Shown piece by piece: positions 8,818 to 17,770 of a stretch of 64,000 nt of DNA. Position 1 is the stretch's first letter; each line of letters starts with the position of its first letter. The translations under genes and the position numbers were made by a program. Origin of the DNA: Janthinobacterium rivuli (GTDB lineage: Bacteria > Pseudomonadota > Gammaproteobacteria > Burkholderiales > Burkholderiaceae_D); the NCBI RefSeq assembly GCF_029690045.1, contig NZ_CP121464.1, positions 1,674,001-1,738,000 of the forward strand. Direction: 5' to 3'. Under the pieces are notes generated by a model. That model searched no databases. It saw only the letters and a list, made by a program, of their open reading frames with translations, and was not told the origin of the DNA.

Positions 8818-10887
8818 ATGCACGGTTTGCGTTTTTCCTGGTCCCGGACGCCAGTCCAGGCCGCCATCATCCTCGCCCTGGCCGGCGTGTCGCTGGCCGG
8901 CTTGCCCGCCCAGGCGCATGGCCAGCAGGCGGCCGCCAGCGCCGTTGTTCCCGCTGCCCCCACGGCCTTGCCCGGCGACGATTTCTACGATTACGTGAAT
9001 GGCGACTGGCTGCGCAAGACGGAGATTCCCGCCGACCGCAGCAGCTGGGGCTCGTTCGCCATCCTCGCCAACGCCACCAACGAGCGCATCATCGGTCTCG
9101 TCGAAGGCTTGTCGGCGGCGCCGCAGGCCGATGCCTCGGCGCGCCAGGTCAGCGATTTTTACCGTTCGTGGATGGATGAATCGGCTATCGAAGCGAAAGG
9201 CTGGGCGCCGATCAAGCCGCTGCTGAAGAAAATCGATGGCATACGCGACCAGGCGGGACTGGCCCGCGCGCTGGGCGAAAGCTTGCGCGCCGATGTCGAC
9301 CCGCTCAACGCCACCAATTTTTATACGGAAAACCTGTTCGGCCTGTGGGTGGCGCAAGACTTGAACGACACCACGCGCAATGTGGCGTATCTGCTGCAGG
9401 GCGGGCTGGGCTTGCCTGACCGCGCGTTCTACCAGGGCGACAGCGCCCGCATGCAGGGCTTGCGCGCCGGCTACCAGGCGCATATCGCGGCCATGCTCAA
9501 GCAGGCCGGCTACAGCGATGCGCCGGCCCGCGCCGCGCGCGTGTTTGCGCTGGAGCAGCAAATTGCCGCCAGCCACGCCAGCCGCGAGGATTCGGCCGAT
9601 GTCGCCAAGGGCAATAATGCGTGGCGCGCCGCCGACTTCGCCAGCAAGGCGCCTGGACTGGACTGGAAAGCCTTCTTCCAGGCGGCCGGTCTGGGCCAGC
9701 AGACGGATTTCATCGTCTGGCATCCGACGGCCATGACGGGCAGCGCGGCCCTGGTGGGTAGCGTGCCGCTGGCCACGTGGAAGGATTTTCTGGCCTTCCA
9801 CGCCATCAATCATTTCAGCACGATTTTGCCGAAGGCGGCCGCCGAGCAGCGCTTCGCCTTCTATGGCAGCGCCCTGAGCGGCACGCCGCAGCAGTCGCCG
9901 CGCAGCAAGCGCGCACTGGCGGCAACCAACGCGGCCCTGAGCGACGCCGTCGGCAAGCTGTACGTGGAGCGCTATTTCCCGCCGGAATCGAAGGCCCGCG
10001 TGCAGGAGATGGTGACGAATATCGTCGCCGCCTTCTCGCGCCGCATCGACAAGCTGGACTGGATGGCGCCGGCCACCAAGGCGCAGGCGCAGGAAAAACT
10101 CAAGACGCTGTACGTGGGCGTGGGCTATCCGGAGCGCTGGGACAGCTATGCGGGCTTGCGCGTGGTGCGTGGCGACGCGCTGGGCAATGTGCAGCGCGCG
10201 GAACAGTTCCACTATCGTCAGGAGCTGGCCAAGCTGGGCCAGTCGCCCGACCGCAAGGCCTGGGCCATGCCGGCCCAGCTGGTCAACGCCGTCAACCTGC
10301 CGCTGCAAAATGCGCTGAACTTCCCGGCCGCCATCCTGCAGCCGCCGTTTTTCGACCCGCAAGCATCCGATGCGGCCAACTATGGCGGCATCGGCGCCAC
10401 CATCGGCCACGAGATCAGCCACAGTTTTGACGACCAGGGCGCCCAGTTCGACGCCCAGGGCAAGCTGCGCGACTGGTGGACGCCGGCCGACCTGGCGCAT
10501 TTCCAGACAGCATCCAAGCAACTGGTGGCGCAGTTCGCGGCCTATAAACCGTTCCCCGACCTGGCCGTGAATGGCCAGCTGACCCTGAGCGAAAACCTGG
10601 CCGACCTGGCCGGCGTGGCGGCCGCGCATGACGCGTTCACCCTGTCGCAGCAGGGCAAACCGGTGCAGCCTGGTGCGGACCGCGATTTCTTCATCGGCTA
10701 CGGCGTCAGCTGGCGCAGCAAGGCGCGCGAAGCGGCGGCGCGCCAGCAAATCCTCACGGACGGCCATGCGCCGGCGCAATACCGCGCCGCCACCGTGCGC
10801 AACCTCGACGCCTGGTACCCGGCCTTCGACGTCCAGCCGGGGCAGCAGCTGTACCTGGCGCCGGAGCAGCGCGTGCGCGTCTGGTAG
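8818..10887 (+). CDS. M13 family (neprilysin/PepO-type) zinc metallopeptidase
   Basis: A 689-residue secreted endopeptidase of the M13 family. A signal peptide (AAIILALAGVSLAGLPAQAHG) is followed by the family opening GDDFYDYVNGDWLRKTEIP. The zinc site is complete: HEISH near residue 531 (HExxH) and ENLAD near 592 (ExxxD), with DDQGAQFD between them. The product ends WYPAFDVQPGQQLYL...RVRVW, typical of the family. M13 enzymes cleave small peptides, probably in the periplasm. AAAGGA precedes the ATG. The gene is monocistronic. Confidence 0.95.
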   Translation: MHGLRFSWSRTPVQAAIILALAGVSLAGLPAQAHGQQAAASAVVPAAPTALPGDDFYDYVNGDWLRKTEIPADRSSWGSFAILANATNERIIGLVEGLSAAPQADASARQVSDFYRSWMDESAIEAKGWAPIKPLLKKIDGIRDQAGLARALGESLRADVDPLNATNFYTENLFGLWVAQDLNDTTRNVAYLLQGGLGLPDRAFYQGDSARMQGLRAGYQAHIAAMLKQAGYSDAPARAARVFALEQQIAASHASREDSADVAKGNNAWRAADFASKAPGLDWKAFFQAAGLGQQTDFIVWHPTAMTGSAALVGSVPLATWKDFLAFHAINHFSTILPKAAAEQRFAFYGSALSGTPQQSPRSKRALAATNAALSDAVGKLYVERYFPPESKARVQEMVTNIVAAFSRRIDKLDWMAPATKAQAQEKLKTLYVGVGYPERWDSYAGLRVVRGDALGNVQRAEQFHYRQELAKLGQSPDRKAWAMPAQLVNAVNLPLQNALNFPAAILQPPFFDPQASDAANYGGIGATIGHEISHSFDDQGAQFDAQGKLRDWWTPADLAHFQTASKQLVAQFAAYKPFPDLAVNGQLTLSENLADLAGVAAAHDAFTLSQQGKPVQPGADRDFFIGYGVSWRSKAREAAARQQILTDGHAPAQYRAATVRNLDAWYPAFDVQPGQQLYLAPEQRVRVW

Positions 10888-10955
10888 TCATTGACGGTGC
10901 CGCACGCCTAGCGCGCCGGCACCGTAAAATGGCGGAACATATCGACAGGACCGCC

Positions 10956-11591
10956 ATGAAGCCGAACCCGCAGCAAGACCCCATCCACGCCATCACGGGC
11001 CGCACCCTGGCCCATTACGACGCCAGCGCCGAGCAGTTTTTCGAAGGCACGCGCGACCACGACGTCAGCCAGAACATCAGCGCGCTGCTGGCCGCCATCG
11101 GCAAGCCGGCGCCGCTGGCGATCCTCGACCTCGGTTGCGGCCCGGGCCGCGATCTGAAAGCGTTCACGGCCATGGGCCACCATGCGACCGGCGTCGATGG
11201 CAGCGCCCGCTTCGTCGAGATGGCGCGCGCCTACAGCGGCTGCACCGTCTGGCGGCAGGATTTCGTCGACCTCGACCTGCCTGCCGGTCACTTCGACGGC
11301 GTGTTCGCCAATGCCGTGCTGTTCCACGTGCCCAGCGCCGCCTTGCCCGGTGTGCTGCGCGCTTTGGTCGCGTGCCTGAAGCCCGGCGGTGTGTTGTTCA
11401 GCTCGAACCCGCGCGGGCAGAACCAGGAAGGCTGGAATGGCGCCCGCTACGGCAGCTACCACGACGAAGCGACGTGGGCCGCCTACCTGCAGGCGGCCGG
11501 TTTCAGCCTGATCGAGCAGTATTACCGTCCGCCCGGCTTGCCGCGCGAGCAGCAGCCGTGGCTGGCGACGGTCTGGCGCAAAGCGGGCTGA
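10956..11591 (+). CDS. class I SAM-dependent methyltransferase
   Basis: A 211-residue Rossmann-fold methyltransferase. Motif I is ILDLGCGPGRDLKAF near residue 54, the acidic ribose-binding residue follows in GVDGSARF, and LPAGHFDGVFANAVLFHVP marks motif IV. The C-terminal strand reads GGVLFSSNPRGQNQEGW. The substrate cannot be inferred; the general form resembles methyltransferase domain 11/25 proteins acting on small molecules. An in-frame ATG nine codons upstream has no ribosome site, whereas AGGA precedes 10956. Confidence 0.88.
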   Translation: MKPNPQQDPIHAITGRTLAHYDASAEQFFEGTRDHDVSQNISALLAAIGKPAPLAILDLGCGPGRDLKAFTAMGHHATGVDGSARFVEMARAYSGCTVWRQDFVDLDLPAGHFDGVFANAVLFHVPSAALPGVLRALVACLKPGGVLFSSNPRGQNQEGWNGARYGSYHDEATWAAYLQAAGFSLIEQYYRPPGLPREQQPWLATVWRKAG

Positions 11592-11766
11592 TTTCGCGTC
11601 ATTAGCTGATTTTTGGCATGTGTTAGGGACCGTACATAGTTTTTGCAACCTCAAGCGTAGTATGGACACATCGACACGCAGCAAGCAGTTTGCAACAGCG
11701 TGTGAGCCGCAGTACCGGCCCTTCGGGGCAGGACAACAGATGTACCAACTACAGTGAGGATCCATC

Positions 11767-11952
11767 ATGAACAAAGATCAAGTCGAAGGTAAACTGAAGG
11801 AAGTCGGCGGTAAAATCCAGGAACAAGCTGGTAAACTGGTCGGCAGCGAAGAACAGCAAGCCAAGGGCCTGGCAAACCAGGTCGAAGGCAAAGTGCAGAA
11901 GAAAGTGGGCGATGTGAAAGATGCGGTCGAGACCGTAACGCGCAAGCCATAA
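11767..11952 (+). CDS. CsbD family stress protein
   Basis: A 61-residue, highly charged, repeat-like helical protein: MNKDQVEGKLKEVGGKIQEQ, then GKLVGSEEQQAKGLANQVEGKVQKKVGD in two stretches. This is the CsbD pattern, general stress proteins of unknown molecular role that are often strongly expressed. GAGGAT precedes the ATG and a strong bidirectional terminator follows at once, so it is a one-gene unit. The 175-base upstream gap probably holds its promoter. Confidence 0.95.
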   Translation: MNKDQVEGKLKEVGGKIQEQAGKLVGSEEQQAKGLANQVEGKVQKKVGDVKDAVETVTRKP

Positions 11953-11966
11953 TCTGACGCACGCAT

Positions 11967-12005
11967 AAAAAAACCGCCGCCTGTCGCGAGACAGGCGGCG
12001 GTTTT
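11967..12005. terminator. bidirectional terminator between CsbD and the S9 peptidase
   Basis: ACCGCCGCCTGTC and GACAGGCGGCGGT form a perfect 13-bp stem around GCGA, flanked by A-runs on the left and T-runs on the right. It can end transcription from both convergent genes. Confidence 0.93.
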
Positions 12006-12021
12006 CATTTGCGGGCGCGCT

Positions 12022-14229
12022 TTACTTCGCGACGCCCAGGTTCTGCTTGAAGAACATTTCAATTTTCTTGTACACGTGGCGCTGGCCCGCGCGCGACGAG
12101 ATGCCGTGCTTGGCGCCCGGGTACGTCATCAGGTCGAACTGCACGCCGCGGTTCACCAGCGCGTCGATCAGGCGCGTGCTGTTGCTGAACAAGACGTTGT
12201 CGTCGGCCATGCCGTGCACCAGCAGCAGCGGCGACTTCAGGCCGTCGAGGTGGGCGAACACGGTGCTGGCCTTGTAGCCATCGACGTTTTCCTTCGGCAT
12301 GCCGAGGAATTGCTCCGTGTAGTGGGTGTCGTACAGCGACCAGTCGGTCACGGGCGCCACGGAAACGCCCATGGCGATCTTGTCGGATGCGGCCGACAGC
12401 AAGCGCAAGGTCATGAAGCCGCCGTAGCTCCAGCCGAACACGCCGATGCGTTTCGGGTCGACGAAGCTTTGCTTGCCCAGCCAGTCGATGCCGACCAGCT
12501 GGTCGGCCACTTCGGCCGCGCCCAGATTATGGTAGATGGCATCCGTGAACGCGCGCTCGCGGCGCGACGAACCGCGGTTATCGAGGCGGAAGACGACAAA
12601 GCCTTGCTGCGCCATGTACTGGTCGAAGTTGTTGCCCCAGCGGCGCGCCACGTGCTGCGAGTGCGGGCCGCCGTAGGTCGACAGGTAGACGGGATAGCGC
12701 TTGCTTGCGTCGAAGTTCGACGGCTTGACGATGGAGTAATACAGCGTCTGGCCATCGTTGGCCTTCAAGGTGCCGTACTCCGTTGGCAGGTGGTCCGCCT
12801 TGTATTTGGCGTACGGGTGACTGGCGTTCAGCGCGTTTTCTTCCAGCCAGCCCACCATGGCGCCGTCCGGGCGGCGGATGCTCACTTGCGGCGGCGTGGC
12901 CGGGTCGGAATACGTGTCGACGAAGACTTCGCCATTGCGCGAGAACGTCGTGTCGTGCCAGCCATCGGCTTTCGTCACGCGCTGCGGCTTGTCGGCCGTG
13001 CTGCCGTCCAGGGCCAGGGCGTAGGTTTGCTTGTCGATCACGGCGTCGCGGTTCGACGCGACGAACACTTTACCCGTCTTCTGGTTCACGGCCAGCACGC
13101 TGTCGATGCCCCATGCGCCGGAAGTGACCGGGTGCAGCAGCTTGCCGCTCATGTCGTACAAATACAGGTGGTTGCGGCCCGTGCGCTCGGACGACCACAG
13201 GAAGGTGCCGTTCGACAGGAAGCGCAGGTCGTCATGGATGCTGACCCAGGTCTTTGACGTTTCCGTCAGCAGGGTGCGTTGCGCCAGCGTGCTTGCATCG
13301 ACGGCTACCAGGTCGAGGGTCTTCTGGTCGCGCGACTGGCGCTGGTACACGAGCGACTTGCTGTCCGCGCTCCAGTCGGCGCGCACCAGATAGATGTCCG
13401 GGTTCGTGCCCAGGTCCACCTGGCGCTGCGCGCCCGTTTCCGGAGAGACGATCAGCAGCTGCACCAGCACGTTCGGGTCGCCGGCGGCAGGGTAGCGCTG
13501 CTCGACGACGTCGGTGCGGTCGGCGAAGATTTCAAAGCGGCGCACGACGGGCACCGGTGCTTCGTCATAGCGTTTATACGCGATGGCGGAATCGTCGGGC
13601 GCCCAGTAGTAGCCGGTGCGCTGGCCCATTTCTTCCTGCGCCACGAATTCGGCTTCGCCGTTGCGGATGGTGCCCTTGCCATCGGTCGTCAGCTGGCGTT
13701 CCTGGCCCGACTTCAGGTCGATCACATAGATATTCTGGTCGCGCACGAACGAGACATAGCGGCCTTTCGGCGAGATTTTCGGATCGAGCACATTGCCCTT
13801 GGCGACCAGACGCGCCTTGTCCGGGTGGGCCGCGTCGACCAGATACAGATTGCCGGCCAGCGGCACCAGCAGCTGCTTGCCATCGGGCGACCAGCTGTAG
13901 CTGAGAATGCCGTTCAGGCTGGCCGTGCGCTCGCGTTCGCGGCGCGCCTGCTCTTCGGGCGAAATCGTTTCATTCGGCACCAGCGCCTTCGAGTCGACCA
14001 GGCGGTGCGTGCTCTTGTCCTTCAGCTTGAATTCCCACAGGTCGAGCTGGAACTGGTTGTCCGCGCGGCCGCGCAGGAACGTGACTCGCTCGCCGTCTGG
14101 CGAGACCTTCAGGTAGCGCACGCCGGGGCCGGCCAGTGCCGGATCGGCGTGGATGCGTTCCAGGGTCAGCTTTTCAGCCGATGCGGGAACGCTGGCCATC
14201 GCGGCCAGAAAACAAAGAATAAAACGCAT
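12022..14229 (-). CDS. S9 family serine peptidase, dipeptidyl-peptidase IV-like
   Basis: A 735-residue secreted peptidase: signal peptide MRFILCFLAAMASVPASA, a beta-propeller (about 20-490) and a C-terminal alpha/beta-hydrolase domain. Catalytic residues are visible as GWSYGG near 599 (Ser), MADDNVLF near 675 (Asp) and GAKHGIS near 706 (His). The pair of acidic residues in AEFVAQEEMGQRTGYYW fits the Glu-Glu motif by which DPP-IV-type enzymes bind the substrate amino terminus. It should release Xaa-Pro dipeptides from peptides. Start at 14229 is chosen because the signal peptide begins there. Confidence 0.92.
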   Translation of the reverse strand: MRFILCFLAAMASVPASAEKLTLERIHADPALAGPGVRYLKVSPDGERVTFLRGRADNQFQLDLWEFKLKDKSTHRLVDSKALVPNETISPEEQARRERERTASLNGILSYSWSPDGKQLLVPLAGNLYLVDAAHPDKARLVAKGNVLDPKISPKGRYVSFVRDQNIYVIDLKSGQERQLTTDGKGTIRNGEAEFVAQEEMGQRTGYYWAPDDSAIAYKRYDEAPVPVVRRFEIFADRTDVVEQRYPAAGDPNVLVQLLIVSPETGAQRQVDLGTNPDIYLVRADWSADSKSLVYQRQSRDQKTLDLVAVDASTLAQRTLLTETSKTWVSIHDDLRFLSNGTFLWSSERTGRNHLYLYDMSGKLLHPVTSGAWGIDSVLAVNQKTGKVFVASNRDAVIDKQTYALALDGSTADKPQRVTKADGWHDTTFSRNGEVFVDTYSDPATPPQVSIRRPDGAMVGWLEENALNASHPYAKYKADHLPTEYGTLKANDGQTLYYSIVKPSNFDASKRYPVYLSTYGGPHSQHVARRWGNNFDQYMAQQGFVVFRLDNRGSSRRERAFTDAIYHNLGAAEVADQLVGIDWLGKQSFVDPKRIGVFGWSYGGFMTLRLLSAASDKIAMGVSVAPVTDWSLYDTHYTEQFLGMPKENVDGYKASTVFAHLDGLKSPLLLVHGMADDNVLFSNSTRLIDALVNRGVQFDLMTYPGAKHGISSRAGQRHVYKKIEMFFKQNLGVAK

Positions 14230-14420
14230 GGATGTCTCGGTAGTTGGAAGGATGAAGGGCACTGCATGCATAGGCGAACTTGAGCGTTGCCTAAGCGTAA
14301 GACGATACCAGAGCGTGCCTCTTTATGCGATAGCCCCGGCCACGGAATATGGGGGCGCTGGCCGTATTTCCTTCGCTGGAAATATCCGATAGCCACCCAT
14401 TCCATGGCGCTTTATGCGGT

Positions 14421-15260
14421 TCAGGCCAATATCGACCCTGCGATCACGGTCAGGCACGCGCCGCCTATCCAGGCCTGGCCATCGCGGAAGCGGACGGATA
14501 CGCGGCCGTCGCGTTGCAGGCAGGTGCCTTGGCGGACGCTGTAGTCGCCACCGGCCAGCAGCTGCGCGATGCAGGCATTGGCGCTGCCCGTGACGGGGTC
14601 TTCCACCAGCGCGCCATGTTCGCTGAGCAGCGCGCGCACTTCGTAGTCGGCCGGTCCGCCTGCTGCGTGCGGGCCGTACAGCGCCAGGCCATCGGTCCCG
14701 GAGGCGGCCAGCAAGGCCGTCAGCGCGGCGATATCGGCGCGTACGGCCAGGCAGGCGGCGGCGCTTGCCAGCGGCACGCACAGCCAGCGGATGCCCATGT
14801 CGACGACGCTGCCGGCAGCGGCTGGCGTGCCGGCCAGCGCTGTTTGCAGCAGCGGCAGCAGAGTGGGTTCGAGCGCACGCGCCGTGCAGGGCGGCGCCTG
14901 GAACGCCAGCACGCCGCCCGCCTGCTGTTCAATGTGCACCAGGCCGACGCCGCATTCCTGCACGATGCGTGCGCCTTTCGGCTGCAGGCCCGCATCGAGC
15001 AGGGCGTGCGCCGTGCCCAGGGTCGGGTGGCCGGCAAACGGGAATTCCGTCTCGGGCGAAAAGATACGCACGCGGTAGTCGGCGGCGGGGTCGCGCGCCG
15101 CCAGCACGAAGGTGGTTTCCGACAGGCCGGTCCAGCGCGCAATCGCCTGCATCTGCGCGTCATCCAGGCCGTCGGCGTCGAGCACCACCGCCAGCGGATT
15201 GCCCTGGAAGGACACGCTGCTGAAGACATCGACTTGCTTGAAGGGGCGCGGTTGTGGCAT
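14421..15260 (-). CDS. PhzF family isomerase-like protein
   Basis: A 279-residue member of the PhzF/diaminopimelate-epimerase-fold family: FKQVDVFSSVSFQGNPLAVV at the start, SETTFVL, ETEFPFAGHPTLGTAHAL in the first half and DPVTGSANACIAQLL in the second. Most family members have no phenazine role and their substrates are unknown. No other phenazine gene is present. It lies 21 bases after the MATE transporter on the same strand, so the two are probably cotranscribed and may act on related small molecules. Confidence 0.9.
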   Translation of the reverse strand: MPQPRPFKQVDVFSSVSFQGNPLAVVLDADGLDDAQMQAIARWTGLSETTFVLAARDPAADYRVRIFSPETEFPFAGHPTLGTAHALLDAGLQPKGARIVQECGVGLVHIEQQAGGVLAFQAPPCTARALEPTLLPLLQTALAGTPAAAGSVVDMGIRWLCVPLASAAACLAVRADIAALTALLAASGTDGLALYGPHAAGGPADYEVRALLSEHGALVEDPVTGSANACIAQLLAGGDYSVRQGTCLQRDGRVSVRFRDGQAWIGGACLTVIAGSILA

Positions 15261-15281
15261 GGCGGTTTCCTTGCAGGAGGG

Positions 15282-16673
15282 TCAGGCGGCGCGCAGGCGC
15301 TGCAGCGACAGCCGGTTCAGATACCAGGTCAACAGCACGGCCGCCACCGTCAGGCCAGTCACCAGGCCGATCCAGAAGCCGGCGGCGGCCATCGGCTCGG
15401 CCGGCGACCAGATGAAGCTTTGCGGCGCGAGGCCCAGCACGTAGCCGATCGGCAGCGAGAAGCCCCAGAAGGCCAGCAGCTGGATCAGCATCGGCTGGCG
15501 CGTCACCTTGTAGCCGCGGATGGCGCAGGACGTGGCCACCTGCGTCGCGTCGGACAGCTGGAACAGGGCGGCGAACAGCAGCAGTTGCGCACACAGTTCC
15601 TGCACCTGCGGGTCGGACGTATAGGCTTGCGCGATCTGGTGGCGGAAGACGGTGATGACGGTGGCCGAGACGATGGCCGCCGTCAGCGACATGGCCACAC
15701 CCACCCACGAAATGAAGCGCGCGCGGCGCAGATTGGCTTCGCCCACGGCATGGCCCACGCGCGTCACCAGCGCGATGCCGAACGTGAGCGGCACCATGAA
15801 AACGACGGACGAGAAATTCAGGGCGATCTGGTGCGCCGACACCTGGATCACGCCGAAGCGCGCCACCAGCAGGCTGATGACGCCAAAGGCGCTCACTTCG
15901 GCAAAGTAGGTCACGCCGATGGGCAGGCCCAGGCGCAGCATGGGGCCGATGGACGACAGCTGCGGCCCTTCCCAGTGCGTGAACGGATACGTGGCGCGGT
16001 AGGCGGGCGCGATCCTGATCCAGGCCAGCATGGCCAGCAGCATCATCCACACGCAGCAGGTGGTGGCCACGGCGCAGCCCACGCCGCCCATCTTCGGCAT
16101 GCCCCAGTGGCCGTAGATCAGCAAATAGTTGACGAGGATATTGAGGCCCAGCGCGGCCAGCGCGATCACCATCACGGGCTTGGTCTGGTTGATGCTGGTG
16201 CTGTAGCCGTACAGCGCGCGGTAGGCGGCGAACGGCGGCAGCGCGCAGCTGATGATGTGCACGAACAGCTTGGCCTTGGATGCGACGGCCGGTTCCAGCA
16301 TCAGGTGGTCGAACACCAGCGCCGCCATGTTCGTCAGCAGGCAGGCCACCAGACCCACGAGCAGCGCCTTCCACAGCGACTGGCGCACGATGTGCGGCAC
16401 CTTGTCGTGGCGCGCGGCGCCGATTTCATGCGCCACCAGCGTATTGATCGCCATCATGATGCCGCTCACGGTGACGAGCACGATGGACCAGATGGCCGCG
16501 CCCAGCGAGACGGCCGCCAGTTCCTCGGGATTCGTATGCCCCGTCATCGCCACGTCGGCCGCGCCCATGCCGACGGTGGCCAGCTGGCCGATCAGGATGG
16601 GCCAGGCCAGCTTCCACAGCGACGAGACTTCAGTGCGGATGGCGGGCAGGGTGAACGAGGTGGTGTGTGGCAT
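15282..16673 (-). CDS. MATE family multidrug/metabolite efflux transporter
   Basis: A roughly 463-residue, twelve-helix membrane protein with NorM-type MATE features: LWKLAWPILIGQLATVGMGAAD, MTGHTNPEELAAVSLG in the first half, and the matching GEANLRRARFISW region in the second. MATE proteins export cationic drugs or metabolites using Na+ or H+ gradients. The frame is open eight codons upstream; MPHTTSF at 16673 is the preferred start because the first helix follows it at normal distance. It forms a two-gene unit with the PhzF-like gene. Confidence 0.92.
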   Translation of the reverse strand: MPHTTSFTLPAIRTEVSSLWKLAWPILIGQLATVGMGAADVAMTGHTNPEELAAVSLGAAIWSIVLVTVSGIMMAINTLVAHEIGAARHDKVPHIVRQSLWKALLVGLVACLLTNMAALVFDHLMLEPAVASKAKLFVHIISCALPPFAAYRALYGYSTSINQTKPVMVIALAALGLNILVNYLLIYGHWGMPKMGGVGCAVATTCCVWMMLLAMLAWIRIAPAYRATYPFTHWEGPQLSSIGPMLRLGLPIGVTYFAEVSAFGVISLLVARFGVIQVSAHQIALNFSSVVFMVPLTFGIALVTRVGHAVGEANLRRARFISWVGVAMSLTAAIVSATVITVFRHQIAQAYTSDPQVQELCAQLLLFAALFQLSDATQVATSCAIRGYKVTRQPMLIQLLAFWGFSLPIGYVLGLAPQSFIWSPAEPMAAAGFWIGLVTGLTVAAVLLTWYLNRLSLQRLRAA

Positions 16674-16761
16674 GGCGGCAAGCTTGACGAAACACAAGAT
16701 TCTACCGGCATTCGCCGTGCTTGTCCGCCGTGGCGCCCCGAGGGGCCGGGCGCGGTAATCA

Positions 16762-16770
16762 TTTGTTACA
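16762..16770 (+). promoter_or_regulatory. TTTGTTACA motif upstream of the first crystallin gene
   Basis: TTTGTTACA occurs about 95 bases before the first beta/gamma-crystallin gene. The same nonamer, or one base shorter, recurs at 17609, 17702 and 18870 upstream of the other two paralogues. It may be a shared operator or part of a promoter. Confidence 0.4.
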
Positions 16771-16804
16771 GCTAAATGGGCCAGTCGCGGCTAGACTGCG
16801 TGCT

Positions 16805-16828
16805 CTATTTGGCAAGATGACCAAATAG
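16805..16828. promoter_or_regulatory. inverted repeat in the leader of the first crystallin gene
   Basis: CTATTTGG and CCAAATAG form a perfect 8-bp inverted repeat around eight bases, ending 34 bases before the ATG. Size and placement suit a dimeric regulator or a leader stem-loop. Confidence 0.45.
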
Positions 16829-16862
16829 TCACACCGTACTATCCTGACTATGGAGCAAGACC

Positions 16863-17528
16863 ATGCTGAGACACACCCTGAACTGCGCCCTGTTGCTGGG
16901 CGCCGCCATGACGGCCGAACTGGCCGGCGCTGGCGAACTGACCCTGTATTCGCGCGACGATTTTCACGGCCGCTCGCAGACCGTGCGCGATACGGTCGCC
17001 AACCTGGAAGACGTCCGTTTCAACGACACGACGCAAAGCATCCGCGTGCGCTCGGGCCGCTGGGAAGCGTGCGAGGAAGCCGATTTTCGCGGTGATTGCT
17101 TCCTGCTCGAGGCGGGCGAGTATCCATCGCTCGATGAACGCGCCAACAAGATCACCTCGCTGCGCGAAGTGCGCGGCGGCTGGGGTGGGCATCCGGGCCG
17201 CGATCGTGACCGTGGGCGAGATCGGGACGGCCGCTGGGAACGCGACCGGGAGCACGGCCATTTGCCGGGGCGCTCGCTGGGCGGCGAACTGACCTTTTAC
17301 ACGCGCGACGATTTCGCCGGCCGCAGCTTGAGCGTGCGCAACTCTTCAGCCGACTTGCGCGAGCGCGATTTCAACGACACGGTGCAAAGCGTGCGCGTGC
17401 GCTCCGGCTATTGGGAAGTGTGCGAGGACGTAGGCTTCCGCGGCCGTTGCCGCACCCTGGAACCCGGTGAATACGCGAGCCTGGAACGCATGAGCAACCG
17501 CATCTCGTCGGTGCGCGAAGTGCGCTGA
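16863..17528 (+). CDS. secreted beta/gamma-crystallin family protein, two domains (paralogue 1)
   Basis: A 221-residue protein with a signal peptide (LNCALLLGAAMTAELAGA) and two beta/gamma-crystallin domains (about 24-104 and 139-221) joined by an Arg/Asp/Gly-rich linker. Each domain opens ELTLYSRDDF or ELTFYTRDDF and ends with GEYPSL or GEYASL plus I(T)SLREV-like strands. The calcium motif of bacterial crystallins (N/D-N/D-x-x-S/T-S) appears as NDTTQS and NDTVQS, with Gln at the fifth position in both, so calcium binding may be weaker than in the neighbours. Paired cysteines in each domain suggest disulfides. An extracellular or periplasmic structural role is inferred. Confidence 0.88.
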   Translation: MLRHTLNCALLLGAAMTAELAGAGELTLYSRDDFHGRSQTVRDTVANLEDVRFNDTTQSIRVRSGRWEACEEADFRGDCFLLEAGEYPSLDERANKITSLREVRGGWGGHPGRDRDRGRDRDGRWERDREHGHLPGRSLGGELTFYTRDDFAGRSLSVRNSSADLRERDFNDTVQSVRVRSGYWEVCEDVGFRGRCRTLEPGEYASLERMSNRISSVREVR

Positions 17529-17608
17529 CGCCAGACTGGCAAGCGTAGCCGGTCCCTGCCGGGGCCGGCTATTGCTTTTAGTAACAATTTATTGTGCTTT
17601 TCCCATAC

Positions 17609-17617
17609 TTTGTTACA
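17609..17617 (+). promoter_or_regulatory. TTTGTTACA motif, second copy
   Basis: Second exact TTTGTTACA, in the gap between crystallin paralogues 1 and 2. A shortened copy (TTGTTACA) lies at 17702-17709, running into TACAAT, which resembles a -10 element, 60 bases before the ATG of paralogue 2. Confidence 0.4.
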
Positions 17618-17770
17618 CCGTTTTTTTCTGCGGATGGTTACACTGGCATCAGTTGTCATGTCGATCATTTGTCTTGAGCGACCTTCCGTGGGGGAGGGCG
17701 CTTGTTACAATGGCATCCTGGCGTTTTGGCCAGGCAAATCATCACCAAAGAATGAAGAATGGAGTTAATC

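Noticed and set aside
8770..10779. Long minus-strand open frame antisense to the M13 peptidase
   Set aside because: Arg/His/Gln-rich low-quality translation typical of antisense frames in GC-rich DNA; the plus-strand gene has full zinc motifs.
14421..15260. Phenazine biosynthesis locus
   Set aside because: Only a PhzF-family gene is present; no phzA/B/C/D/E/G genes are near, and most PhzF relatives are unrelated to phenazines.
14349..16775. Plus-strand open frame of about 800 codons across the PhzF and MATE genes
   Set aside because: His/Gln/Arg-rich antisense shadow with no family motif; the minus-strand genes are firm.
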